DNA from: an uncultured Gammaproteobacteria bacterium
GTDB lineage: Bacteria; Pseudomonadota; Gammaproteobacteria; Steroidobacterales; JABDMI01
Direction: 5' to 3'
Assembly: GCA_938039225.1 (NCBI GenBank)
Contig: CALHVH010000235.1
Location: 1-19,599, forward strand
DNA length: 19,599 nt
The notes below the pieces were generated by a model. That model did no database searches, was not told where the DNA came from, and saw only the letters and a list, made by a program, of their open reading frames with translations. Positions 1-7,840 of this stretch are shown piece after piece (the first letter of the stretch is position 1; the number at the start of each line of letters is the position of its first letter). The position numbers and the translations under genes are program-made.

Positions 1-764
1 GTCCACTTACGTGGCATATAGGCATCATCCACAATTTCATTACGCACAATATTGGTCACTGGAACTTCGGCGGTAGGAATTAAATGATAACCATGCTCAC
101 CCTCTAACTTAAATAGGTCTTCGCCAAATTTTGGTAATTGACCGGTACCACGCAAACTGTCACTGTTTACAATAAATGGCACATAGGTTTCTGTATAACC
201 ATGTTCATTGACGTGAGTATCAAGCATGAACTGAGCCAGTGCTCTTTGCATACGCGCCAAAGGTCCTGAAAGCACAACAAAGCGTGAGCCTGCAATTTTT
301 GCTGCCGTATCAAAGTCCATTTGTTTTAGATCAGCACCTAAGTCAACATGATCTTTAATCTCAAAATCAAAACTAGGAATATCTCCCCATTCTAATTCAA
401 CTCTATTTTCATCTTCGTCTTTTCCATCAGGAACACTTTCATGCGGTAAATTAGGAATCCCTTCAAGCATAATGTGCATGTTTAGTTGATTTTTATCTAA
501 AGCGGCTTCGGCCGTTTTTAAACTTGAACCTAAATTATCCACTTCAGCTAATAATGGTGTAATGTCCTCGCCGGCAGCTTTCGCTTTGCCTATATTTTTA
601 GAACGTTCATTTCTGGCACTACGCAAGTCTTCTACTTGAACTTGCAAAGACTTTCTTTCAGTTTCAAGCTTTAAATAATGTTCTTTATCAAACGGAAAGT
701 TTAAACGTGCTAACTGTTGAGCAACATAGTCAAGTTCATTACGTAATAATTTTGGGTCTAACAT
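1..764 (-). CDS. serS: Seryl-tRNA synthetase, N-terminal part (3' end outside window)
   Basis: Charges tRNA-Ser (and tRNA-Sec) with serine in the cytoplasm; class II aminoacyl-tRNA synthetase. The ATG is at 762-764 and the frame stays open for 254 codons to the left window edge, so the C-terminal catalytic half is cut off by the window, not by mutation. The visible protein starts MLDPKLLRNELDYVAQQLA, followed by the Lys/Glu-rich helical arm of SerRS (roughly residues 25-105) that grips the tRNA long arm. The class II core begins after that: a segment reading GYTETYVPF fits motif 1, and HLIPTAEVP leads toward motif 2. It is the last gene of the ftsK-lolA-rarA-crcB-serS run, 107 bases after crcB, with a palindromic repeat in the gap. 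The Shine-Dalgarno is weak (TGGA upstream of an A-rich spacer). Identification is from recall of the family and the conserved gene order. Confidence 0.95.
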   Translation of the reverse strand, partial: MLDPKLLRNELDYVAQQLARLNFPFDKEHYLKLETERKSLQVQVEDLRSARNERSKNIGKAKAAGEDITPLLAEVDNLGSSLKTAEAALDKNQLNMHIMLEGIPNLPHESVPDGKDEDENRVELEWGDIPSFDFEIKDHVDLGADLKQMDFDTAAKIAGSRFVVLSGPLARMQRALAQFMLDTHVNEHGYTETYVPFIVNSDSLRGTGQLPKFGEDLFKLEGEHGYHLIPTAEVPVTNIVRNEIVDDAYMPRKW

Positions 765-791
765 TTTTTATTCCAGTATATTTTCATTAAC

Positions 792-864
792 GTCATTGCG
801 AGGAGAGTAACGTCGAAGTAACCTCAAAATTATGGAGATTGCTGCGCCTACGGCTCGCAATGAC
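792..864. repeat. REP-like palindromic repeat between crcB and serS
   Basis: Perfect 11-base inverted arms, GTCATTGCGAG at 792-802 and CTCGCAATGAC at 854-864, enclose about 51 bases. Inside them is a second, imperfect complementarity (plus strand around 811-823 against 835-845). This is the GTCATTGCGAG...CTCGCAATGAC type of palindromic repeat found dispersed between genes in many proteobacteria. Here it lies between the crcB stop and the serS start and would form a long hairpin in the shared transcript. It could act as an attenuator or mRNA-stability element, or be a passive repeat. Copy number in the genome cannot be seen from one window. Confidence 0.75.
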
Positions 865-871
865 AGAGATT

Positions 872-1255
872 CTAAACTAAAGCTTTTCCTAAATACAAAC
901 CAAGTGCAGCAGCAGCAACACTAGCAAATAAATTTAAAAACATATTCCACATCGCAGTTGCTTGCTTACCATCGACAAATAAATTTACACTTTCAACAGA
1001 AAATGTCGAAAAGGTAGTGAAAGCCCCTAATACACCCACGAATAAAAATAATCTTAACCATTCAACGGTTGTGTACTTTTGTACAAGTAGAATTATCAGT
1101 AAACCTAATAAAAAACTACCCACAACATTCACCACTAAAGTTCCAGTAGGAAAATGGGAAGAACCTAAGCTTTGCACCCATTCGGCTTTAGACACGGCAT
1201 AACGTAATACCGCACCTAGCGCCCCACCACTTGCTATAGCTAACCAATGATTCAT
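872..1255 (-). CDS. crcB: Fluoride ion channel CrcB (Fluc)
   Basis: Small inner-membrane channel that lets fluoride leave the cell; it works as an antiparallel dimer. The product is 127 residues, the usual length, with four hydrophobic segments. Family motifs are clear: GGALGAVLRY near the N-terminus (residues 10-19), NVVGSFLLGLL in the second helix, and the GAFTTFSTFS stretch with the conserved Phe/Thr residues of the pore in helix 3. Starts with ATG at 1255, 53 bases after the rarA stop, and is probably co-transcribed with it. No fluoride riboswitch (GGCGAUGG-like core) is visible in the short leader, so transcription probably follows the upstream housekeeping operon. The stop lies just beside the palindromic repeat at 792-864. 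Confidence 0.95.
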   Translation of the reverse strand: MNHWLAIASGGALGAVLRYAVSKAEWVQSLGSSHFPTGTLVVNVVGSFLLGLLIILLVQKYTTVEWLRLFLFVGVLGAFTTFSTFSVESVNLFVDGKQATAMWNMFLNLFASVAAAALGLYLGKALV

Positions 1256-1308
1256 ATCTATATATTAAGAATAATGTTTCTTTAAAGTTGAATTATACGT
1301 GATGCTTG

Positions 1309-2646
1309 CTAGGAGTTCTTTGACTTACGATTTTGTTCACGTAGATAATCCAGTTTTTCTTTAATCTTAATTTCTAAACCTCGTTTTACAGGTTCATAAT
1401 AGGTTTTTTTCTCAAAACCATCAGGGAAATAGTTTTCTCCTGCTGCAAAAGCTCCGTCCTCATCATGCGCATAACGATAGTCTTTTCCGAAATCTAAATC
1501 TTTCATTAAGCTGGTAGGGGCATTACGCAAATGCAGTGGCACATCCAAACTGCCAGATTGTGCAGCATCCCGTCTCGCCATTTTATAGGCGGTATAAACG
1601 GCATTACTTTTAGCCGCTGAGGCTAAATACACTACTGCTTGCGCGATGGCTAATTCCCCTTCTGGACTACCCAAGCGTTCGAAGGTTTGCCAGGCATCTA
1701 AACAAATACTCAAGGCCCTAGGGTCCGCATTACCAATATCCTCAGAGGCCATGCGGATTACTCGTCTGGCGATATATAAAGGATCACAACCTCCATCTAA
1801 CATGCGGCACAGCCAGTACAAGGATGCATCGGGGTCGCTACCTCGTACAGACTTATGCAAAGCAGAAATTTGGTCGTAAAAGGCGTCTCCTTTTTGATCA
1901 AAACGTCTTAAAGTTGAATCAACCAGAATAGACTTAACAACATCCTCAGTTAACACATTATCTAGTGCTAAATCCGCTGCTTGTTCTAGAAAATTTAAAG
2001 AACGGCGCGCATCACCATCAGCGGTAACAGCAATTAGCCTTAATACGGCATCACTAGCAGTCAAATGACTTAAACCCTGCTCAGGATTATTCATTGCTCT
2101 TCTTAATACATCTATTAGCGCATCGGGTGTTAAAGCTTTAAGCACATACACTCGAGCACGAGAAAGCAAAGCATTATTCAAAGCAAAGGATGGGTTCTCG
2201 GTAGTCGCACCAATAAAGACAATCGTTCCGTCTTCTACAAAGGGCAAAAAAGCATCTTGTTGTGACTTATTAAAGCGATGTACCTCATCTAGGAAAAGTA
2301 CAGTCTGGGTTTTCTTAGTTTCACGTAAAGCTTTAGCTTGCTCAACTGCTGCACGTACTTCTTTTACACCTGAGGTAACCGCTGATAAAGCCACAAACCT
2401 AGCCCCACTTCGATGGGCAAGCAAACGCGACAAGGTAGTTTTTCCGGTTCCGGGAGGCCCCCAGAAAATTAAAGAGTGTAATTTACCACCACTTAAAAGC
2501 TGTTCTAGTGGTTTGCCTTTTGCCAGTAAATGTTCTTGTCCAAAGACATCAGGAAGGCTTTGTGGACGCACACGATCAGCCAAAGGACGATAATCGTCTG
2601 TTTCGGCAACTTGAGGAGGTTTATCTTGAGGTTCAAAATCGAACAT
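1309..2646 (-). CDS. rarA: Replication-associated recombination protein RarA (MgsA), AAA+ ATPase
   Basis: Cytoplasmic AAA+ ATPase of the clamp-loader-like RarA/WRNIP1 family, which acts at stalled replication forks together with SSB. The product is 445 residues, normal for the family. Visible motifs: Walker A GPPGTGKT at residues 63-70, Walker B VLFLDEVHRF around 116-125, sensor 1 GATTENP around 146-152, and the LLSRARV segment near 160-166 that carries the arginine-finger region. The C-terminal half (MASEDIGNADPRAL..., then APTSLMKDLDFGKDYRYAHD) is the typical RarA tetramerisation and SSB-binding region. It starts with ATG at 2646. The 221-base gap before it (to the vanZ-like gene) contains a TTGACA hexamer on the minus strand but no well-spaced -10, so a local promoter is possible, not shown. 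Gene order lolA-rarA-serS is conserved in gammaproteobacteria. Confidence 0.96.
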   Translation of the reverse strand: MFDFEPQDKPPQVAETDDYRPLADRVRPQSLPDVFGQEHLLAKGKPLEQLLSGGKLHSLIFWGPPGTGKTTLSRLLAHRSGARFVALSAVTSGVKEVRAAVEQAKALRETKKTQTVLFLDEVHRFNKSQQDAFLPFVEDGTIVFIGATTENPSFALNNALLSRARVYVLKALTPDALIDVLRRAMNNPEQGLSHLTASDAVLRLIAVTADGDARRSLNFLEQAADLALDNVLTEDVVKSILVDSTLRRFDQKGDAFYDQISALHKSVRGSDPDASLYWLCRMLDGGCDPLYIARRVIRMASEDIGNADPRALSICLDAWQTFERLGSPEGELAIAQAVVYLASAAKSNAVYTAYKMARRDAAQSGSLDVPLHLRNAPTSLMKDLDFGKDYRYAHDEDGAFAAGENYFPDGFEKKTYYEPVKRGLEIKIKEKLDYLREQNRKSKNS

Positions 2647-2867
2647 TCAACTAGTTTAAAACAATGGTATTCGTTTGTCTTAATTTTACATTAATACTGA
2701 GTCATCATTAAATTGGAAAAGTTACTGCAATAAGTTGAATAAACTACCGCTTCCCAACTGCTTGGTATCGGGCCCTTCTTATAATAAAGAAAAAAGCAAC
2801 TTGAGATACCGCTGTCAAATAGGGCAAGGTAATGAAATATAGTGAGTTATTTGAAAGGTAGTTAAAA

Positions 2868-3257
2868 CTAAGATACTTTCAAAACCTTAGATTCAAATTT
2901 TTGGCACCACAGATGCAAAAACCAAACCCCTAAGACTAATGCTGCTGTTATACCTAAACCATTGGCTAACAAGTCTTGCCATTCGAAAGATCGGTATTTG
3001 GAGAACCCCTGCAACACTTCAATTAAATAACTAAAGCCCAGAAGACACACTCCTAATTGAAGATAGTTTTTCCGTTTAATAATTCCAGAAAACCAGGCCG
3101 CTAAAATGAAATAAGCGCTAAAATGAACTAGCTTATCATTGACGCTAACCTTTGGAAGATTAGTACTGGGTAAAAGACAAAGAATAGCTAAAAACACTAT
3201 CGCTAAAAACCCCAAACCTAACCATAATTTTTGATATTTTAATTCTTTCACAAGCAC
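2868..3257 (-). CDS. VanZ-like family membrane protein
   Basis: Small integral membrane protein of 129 residues. The family is named after VanZ (low-level teicoplanin resistance in enterococci), but most members, including this one, have no known role. Supporting motifs are NDKLVHFSAYFILA (about residues 40-53), LIEVLQGFSKYRSFEWQDLLANGLG (about 78-102), and three to four hydrophobic segments, starting with LGFLAIVFLAILCLL after a short positively charged N-terminus. The start is GTG at 3257; a second in-frame GTG two codons later is equally possible because the Shine-Dalgarno is poor. It lies between lolA and rarA, where a gene is not usually found in the well-known gammaproteobacterial arrangement, so it is probably a lineage-specific insertion. 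The 75-base gap to lolA is compatible with co-transcription. Confidence 0.85.
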   Translation of the reverse strand: MLVKELKYQKLWLGLGFLAIVFLAILCLLPSTNLPKVSVNDKLVHFSAYFILAAWFSGIIKRKNYLQLGVCLLGFSYLIEVLQGFSKYRSFEWQDLLANGLGITAALVLGVWFLHLWCQKFESKVLKVS

Positions 3258-3332
3258 AACCTATTCATTAATTTACATAAGTCTAAATTGGCTATATGTT
3301 GTTTAGGTGAATGAAATAAGAAGTTGCAAAAT

Positions 3333-4034
3333 TTATTTTGCATCTCCAATAATATCTACAAAATCTGGAGCCGAAAACTTAAATAACTCTTTGTTTAGCT
3401 CTTCATTACGTCTAACAGAATCAAACTCGATACGAATAACTTGTCCAATATTGGTCGCTAATTCCATTAATCGAATTTCGTCATTACTGAAGCCTATATT
3501 CAGTTTTGAAAAATCATCATGACTATCGTTAGGCACAAGCTCTAACCATTTAATAGTATCTTGGCCATACACGGTTACAAAACTATTTTTGATTGCAAAA
3601 GCTTTTAATACATCTGATTCACCACTTAACAACATAGCCGGTGTATTGGTCAGCGTTTCATCAATGGCTTTAACCGTTGCTTGCTCTAGTTCAATATCAT
3701 AGTTCCAAAGATTTTTACCATCGGCTAAAATCAATAACTCATTTGGTGTTGCAACTTGCCAGCGAAATTTACCTGGACGCTCTAATAAAAAAATACCCGC
3801 TGAGCTGGCGGCGTCATCAAGATTACCTTCCTCATCAATAACTACTTGCGAAAAATTTGCAGTTAAAGTTTTAGCTTCCGACATAAAATCTTGCAATAGC
3901 TCTTCAGCAGTTAAACCTGGCTCGGGGTTTTCAACTGCAGATTCTTCAGCTATTAAGCTAACAAAAGCCATAGAAAAAAGCATAAAAAATAATAGACTTT
4001 TATTAAATAGTTTTTTTGAAATTGTTGGTGTCAA
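3333..4034 (-). CDS. lolA: Outer-membrane lipoprotein carrier protein LolA
   Basis: Periplasmic chaperone that takes lipoproteins from the LolCDE transporter and hands them to LolB at the outer membrane. The product is 233 residues. The N-terminus has Lys residues followed by a hydrophobic run (LLFFMLFSMAFVSLIA), a Sec signal peptide probably cleaved near SLIA|EES. The mature part has the expected pattern: LTANFSQVV, then SAGIFLLERPGKFRWQ (typically R-P-G-x-F/L-R-W), then LADGKNLWNYD and LEQATVKAID. The start is TTG at 4034, supported by a GGAG Shine-Dalgarno 7 bases upstream. The first in-frame ATG further in would remove the positively charged start of the signal peptide. It follows ftsK after 117 bases, as in many gammaproteobacteria. 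The residues between signal peptide and LTANF are somewhat longer and more acidic than usual. Confidence 0.93.
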   Translation of the reverse strand: MTPTISKKLFNKSLLFFMLFSMAFVSLIAEESAVENPEPGLTAEELLQDFMSEAKTLTANFSQVVIDEEGNLDDAASSAGIFLLERPGKFRWQVATPNELLILADGKNLWNYDIELEQATVKAIDETLTNTPAMLLSGESDVLKAFAIKNSFVTVYGQDTIKWLELVPNDSHDDFSKLNIGFSNDEIRLMELATNIGQVIRIEFDSVRRNEELNKELFKFSAPDFVDIIGDAK

Positions 4035-4041
4035 AATCTCT

Positions 4042-4045
4042 CTCC
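4042..4045 (-). promoter_or_regulatory. Ribosome binding site deciding the lolA TTG start
   Basis: GGAG on the minus strand, 7 bases before the TTG at 4034. It favours the TTG start, which is also the one that leaves a complete signal peptide. Confidence 0.6.
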
Positions 4046-4151
4046 GTAAATTCGCTTTACTGTGTGACTATCAGTATGCAATTAGTTCATTAATGCTAGC
4101 TGAATGAGTCGCTAATACTGGTAAAAATTAGTAAATTGGACAAATACCCAT

Positions 4152-6473
4152 CTATTCTTGAGACTCAGGCACTAAAATCTCACGTCGTCCGTTAGATTCA
4201 AGTGGGCCCACTAAACCTGCCGCTTCCATTTGTTCTACCAAACGTGCCGCTCGGTTATAACCTATTTTTAAACGCCGCTGTACCCCAGAAATTGAGGCTT
4301 TGCGGGTAGTTAAAACAATTTGCACAGCCTGATCATATAAAGGATCCGCTTCAGCATCGGCATCTGCACCTGGCATTCCATCCGCTCCAGAATTAGCAGG
4401 ACCGGTAAGTACCTCTTCAATATAATTTGGTTTACCGGCTTTCTTGAGCTGCGCGACTACTCTATGAACCTCATGATCATCTACAAAGGCGCCGTGTACA
4501 CGTTGTGATACTGAGGTACCAGGAGGTAGGTACAACATATCACCATGACCTAATAGGTTCTCAGCTCCTATTTGATCCAAGATAGTGCGAGAATCAATTC
4601 TAGATGAAACTTGGAAAGCAATACGTGTTGGAATATTGGCTTTAATTAAACCCGTAATTACATCTACAGATGGACGTTGCGTAGCAAGAATTAAATGGAT
4701 ACCCGATGCACGTGCCTTTTGTGCCAAACGCCCAATCAATTCCTCAACTTTCTTACCCACCAACATCATCATGTCGGCTAGCTCATCAATCAGTATCACA
4801 ATCATTGGCAAAGTGCTTAAATCTGGATGTACAAATGGTTTTTCTTCATCATACATTTCAGGAGGCGGAGGTTTAGCCAAAGGATCCTTAATAGGCTCTC
4901 CTGCATCAATTGCATCTTTAACTTTTTTATTAAAGCCTTTTAAGTTACGCACACCAAGTTTAGACATCAGCATGTAACGTCTATCCATTTCAGCTACAGC
5001 CCAGCGTAAGGCATTAGCTGCTTCTTTCATATCGGTCACAACTGGACAAAGCAAATGAGGAATGCCTTCGTAAACAGACAGTTCCAACATCTTTGGATCA
5101 ATCATTATTAAGCGTACTTCTTCGGCCGTTGCCTTAAATAGCAAACTTAATATCATAGAGTTAATTGCAACGGACTTACCCGAGCCTGTAGTACCCGCAA
5201 CCAATAAATGCGGCATTTTAGCCACATCAGCAACAACCGCTTTACCACTGATGTCTTTACCCAAGGCAATAGTCAATGGCGATTTTGACTCATCATAAAC
5301 ATTGGATTTGATAATCTCGCTGAGCATAACAATTTCGCGATTTTCATTTGGAAGTTCAAGACCTATCACAGACTTTCCAGGGATTACGTCTACAACTCGC
5401 ACGGAAATGGCTGAAAGGGATCGTGCAATGTCTTTTGATAAATTAACAATTTTGCTAACTTTGGTTCCTGGTGAAGGCATCAACTCAAAACGCGTTACCA
5501 CTGGACCAGGCAAAACTGAAACCACTTCAACATCAACATTAAATTCTTTAAGTTTAATTTCTACTAGACGCGACATAGCTTCTAGCGACTCACGTGAATA
5601 TTGTTGGGTTTTAACTTCTGGGTCATCCAGTAAGGCCAGCTCTGGTAAATCACCAGTGCTTGCCGTTTCAAATAAAGTCACTTGACGTTCTTTTTCTACT
5701 CGAACACTCTTCTCAATCGGAGCGGCTTTGGCTTCAATCTTTGGAGCGATCCGAACTTCAGCTTTTTTCTCAACTTCCTTTTGACGAATTTCATGTTCAA
5801 CAATGCGAATTTTTTTAGCTTCCTCAAATTCTTCTTTTTGCTCTTTATCTACGCGCCATTGTTTAAATGCATCAATTCGGCCTAAAGTCCAACGCCCTAC
5901 CGTTTCAGAAAACTTCATCCAAGAAATTCCGGTAAACAAAGATACTCCGGTTAACCAAAAAGCAAGCAAAAGAAGTGTGGCACCATTAAAGCTGAAGCTA
6001 TTGGCCATACCTATACCAAAGGTTTCACCTAGAACTCCGCCAGCACCAGAAGGTAAGCCCTTGTTAGCAAAATGCAGACTAGCTAAGCCTGAGCTTGTAA
6101 TCACCGTGAGCAATAAACCAATACCTCTTGCTATCCAAATATTACGTGTCCAAGACTCTAAAGACTTACGTCGTTTATACAGAATAATTGCGCTTAGAAA
6201 TATGAGAAATGGCAGGATAAACGCTGAACGTCCCACTAAAAAATAAAATAAATCAGCGGTCCAGGCCCCCACAGGTCCAAATGCGTTATTGATTTGTCCA
6301 GCTTCACCGGTACTGGTAAAACCTCTGTCCGAGGAGTCATATGACCACAATGCCCCAAATAAGAGGATTGCAACTGCACCCAAAACCCACAAAGCACCCT
6401 CTCGCATAGAACGAGAAATACTTTTGGCCTGGCGTTGATTAGCCGTTAATTTTGGACTGGGTAATTCACTCAA
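4152..6473 (-). CDS. ftsK: DNA translocase FtsK
   Basis: Septum-located DNA pump that clears the chromosome terminus and activates XerCD recombination at dif during division. The product is 773 residues, a short-linker FtsK like that of Pseudomonas rather than the about 1,300-residue E. coli form. Order of parts: an N-terminal membrane domain with about four hydrophobic segments (about 27-45, 70-98, 113-136, 160-184); a charged Lys/Glu-rich linker (about 200-270); the alpha/beta motor with Walker A AGTTGSGKS at 426-434 and Walker B MIVILIDELADM around 557-568; QRPSVDVITG following the RecA-like core; and a C-terminal gamma winged helix (about 709-772, containing KASISGVQRRLKIGYNRAAR) that reads KOPS sequences. 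It starts with ATG at 6473 and is divergent from trxB. All key motor residues are present. Confidence 0.98.
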   Translation of the reverse strand: MSELPSPKLTANQRQAKSISRSMREGALWVLGAVAILLFGALWSYDSSDRGFTSTGEAGQINNAFGPVGAWTADLFYFLVGRSAFILPFLIFLSAIILYKRRKSLESWTRNIWIARGIGLLLTVITSSGLASLHFANKGLPSGAGGVLGETFGIGMANSFSFNGATLLLLAFWLTGVSLFTGISWMKFSETVGRWTLGRIDAFKQWRVDKEQKEEFEEAKKIRIVEHEIRQKEVEKKAEVRIAPKIEAKAAPIEKSVRVEKERQVTLFETASTGDLPELALLDDPEVKTQQYSRESLEAMSRLVEIKLKEFNVDVEVVSVLPGPVVTRFELMPSPGTKVSKIVNLSKDIARSLSAISVRVVDVIPGKSVIGLELPNENREIVMLSEIIKSNVYDESKSPLTIALGKDISGKAVVADVAKMPHLLVAGTTGSGKSVAINSMILSLLFKATAEEVRLIMIDPKMLELSVYEGIPHLLCPVVTDMKEAANALRWAVAEMDRRYMLMSKLGVRNLKGFNKKVKDAIDAGEPIKDPLAKPPPPEMYDEEKPFVHPDLSTLPMIVILIDELADMMMLVGKKVEELIGRLAQKARASGIHLILATQRPSVDVITGLIKANIPTRIAFQVSSRIDSRTILDQIGAENLLGHGDMLYLPPGTSVSQRVHGAFVDDHEVHRVVAQLKKAGKPNYIEEVLTGPANSGADGMPGADADAEADPLYDQAVQIVLTTRKASISGVQRRLKIGYNRAARLVEQMEAAGLVGPLESNGRREILVPESQE

Positions 6474-6559
6474 AGTACTTAGCTCGGTTATTAATCAAAA
6501 AAAGTGCCACAAATGTATGCTAATTGATTGAAAAACATAATATTTGCCACAATATATTG

Positions 6560-6565
6560 ATTATA
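6560..6565 (-). promoter_or_regulatory. Candidate -10 element for ftsK
   Basis: A perfect TATAAT on the minus strand, about 87 bases before the ftsK start. No good -35 hexamer is seen at 16-18 bases, so this is only a candidate. Confidence 0.3.
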
Positions 6566-6806
6566 CAGCAGCACAGTGGAATTGCATGTTTTCAAGTTAT
6601 ATTGCTGTTAATGATTGTTAATTCGACCAAGTCTTTACGCATTTTGTTTCGTATTTATGCTGAGTTTTAAACATGACTATTTTTTTTATTTTATGAAAGA
6701 GCGTATGTCAAGGACTTGAGAATCTGACTAAACGATTGTTTAAATCTAAGTCTGCGAAAACTTTGATTTCGCCGTAAACTACTGCCACAAATTTAGACCT
6801 TAATTT

Positions 6807-6813
6807 TATATAA
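6807..6813 (+). promoter_or_regulatory. Candidate -10 element for trxB
   Basis: TATATAA lies 13 bases before the trxB ATG. It would give a nearly leaderless transcript, which fits the absence of a clear Shine-Dalgarno there. No convincing -35 box was found, so AT-richness alone may explain it. Confidence 0.25.
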
Positions 6814-6826
6814 AGTAAGACATATT

Positions 6827-7786
6827 ATGAGCACAGAAAATCATCACAAATTAATCATCATTGGTTCAGGTCCAGCAGGCTATTCGGCAGCTGTGTATGC
6901 AGCCCGTGCCAACTTAAACCCTGTATTAATTACTGGCGTTGAACAAGGCGGCCAATTAATGACCACAACTGAAGTGGAAAACTGGCCAGGTGATCCGCAT
7001 GACCTACAAGGTCCTGAGTTGATGGAACGCATGAAAGTGCATGCTGAAAAATTTGATACTGAGATGATTTTTGATTACATCAATAAGGTCGACTTTTCTA
7101 AAAAGCCCTACACATTATGGGGTGATACCAAACAATACACGGCTGATGCTGTGATTATTGCTACTGGTGCTAGTGCCATGTATCTAGGGCTTGAGTCTGA
7201 AGAAAAATTTAAAGGCAAAGGCGTATCAGCTTGTGCTACTTGCGATGGTTTCTTTTATCGAGATCAAGACGTGGTTGTGGTTGGTGGTGGTAATACTGCT
7301 GTAGAAGAAGCTTTGTACCTTTCTAATATCTGCCGCAAAGTTACTTTAGTGCATAGACGTGACAAACTTCGCTCCGAGAAAATATTACAAGACCGCTTAT
7401 TTGAAAAAGAGAAAAATGGAAATGTAGACATTCTTTGGGACCATGAACTAGAAGAAGTACTGGGCGATCAAAGTGGAGTAACTGGCGTTCAACTCAAAGG
7501 TAAAAAAGATCCAACATCACGACCTAAATTAGATGTTCATGGAGTATTTATTGCAATTGGCCACAAACCCAATACAGGAATTTTTGAAGGTCAATTAGAA
7601 ATGCATAATGGTTATATTCAAGTGCAATCAGGTCTTAAAGGTAATGCGACTGGAACCAGTGTACCTGGAGTTTACGCAGCGGGTGATGTAGCTGACCACA
7701 TTTATCGACAAGCCGTTACATCGGCTGGAACAGGTTGTATGGCGGCTTTGGATGCTGAACGTTATCTGGATGCAGAAGAAAATTAA
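6827..7786 (+). CDS. trxB: Thioredoxin reductase (NADPH)
   Basis: Cytoplasmic flavoenzyme that reduces thioredoxin with electrons from NADPH through FAD and a redox-active disulfide. The product is 319 residues, the normal low-molecular-weight bacterial size. Visible features: FAD-binding GSGPAGYSA from residue 13; the redox pair C136-A-T-C139 followed by D140 (ACATCDGFF); NADPH-binding GGGNTAVEEA from residue 153 with HRRDKLR at 176-182 for the 2'-phosphate; and the C-terminal FAD segment GVYAAGDVAD. The ATG at 6827 is the first possible start with the full Rossmann motif; the Shine-Dalgarno is weak. It is divergent from ftsK, as in E. coli and Pseudomonas, and convergent with the accessory locus. 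No residue appears out of place. Confidence 0.98.
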   Translation: MSTENHHKLIIIGSGPAGYSAAVYAARANLNPVLITGVEQGGQLMTTTEVENWPGDPHDLQGPELMERMKVHAEKFDTEMIFDYINKVDFSKKPYTLWGDTKQYTADAVIIATGASAMYLGLESEEKFKGKGVSACATCDGFFYRDQDVVVVGGGNTAVEEALYLSNICRKVTLVHRRDKLRSEKILQDRLFEKEKNGNVDILWDHELEEVLGDQSGVTGVQLKGKKDPTSRPKLDVHGVFIAIGHKPNTGIFEGQLEMHNGYIQVQSGLKGNATGTSVPGVYAAGDVADHIYRQAVTSAGTGCMAALDAERYLDAEEN

Positions 7787-7801
7787 TTAGTAACAATATC
7801 T

Positions 7802-7840
7802 GCAGTAGGAGGTATTAATTTTTTTATGCTTACCTACTGC
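7802..7840. terminator. Inverted repeat between convergent trxB and LuxR-family gene
   Basis: Perfect 8-base arms GCAGTAGG (7802-7809) and CCTACTGC (7833-7840) with a 23-base AT-rich loop, in the only space between two convergent genes. The left half of the loop has ATTTTTTT, but no U-tract follows the stem on either strand, so it is not a textbook intrinsic terminator. The right arm overlaps the stop codon region of the regulator gene. It may help bidirectional termination or protect transcript ends. Confidence 0.35.

Larger units (their letters stand above)
6474..6826. other. Divergent ftsK-trxB intergenic region, no gene seen
   Basis: 353 AT-rich bases separating two divergent genes. No ORF with a credible ribosome binding site was found; notably lrp, which sits here in E. 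coli, is absent. The region should contain both promoters. The best -10 candidates are listed separately. A 10-base palindrome CAATATATTG (6550-6559) lies beside the ftsK-side candidate. Confidence 0.6.

Noticed and set aside
1256..1308. Possible fluoride riboswitch upstream of crcB
   Set aside because: The gap is only 53 bases and contains no riboswitch core or pseudoknot-like pairing.
1646..1879. Plus-strand open frame inside rarA
   Set aside because: Shadow of the real gene; no recognisable protein features.
4585..6246. Several open frames on the plus strand opposite ftsK
   Set aside because: They lack ribosome sites and known motifs and are antisense to a clearly coding gene; they are by-products of its codon use.
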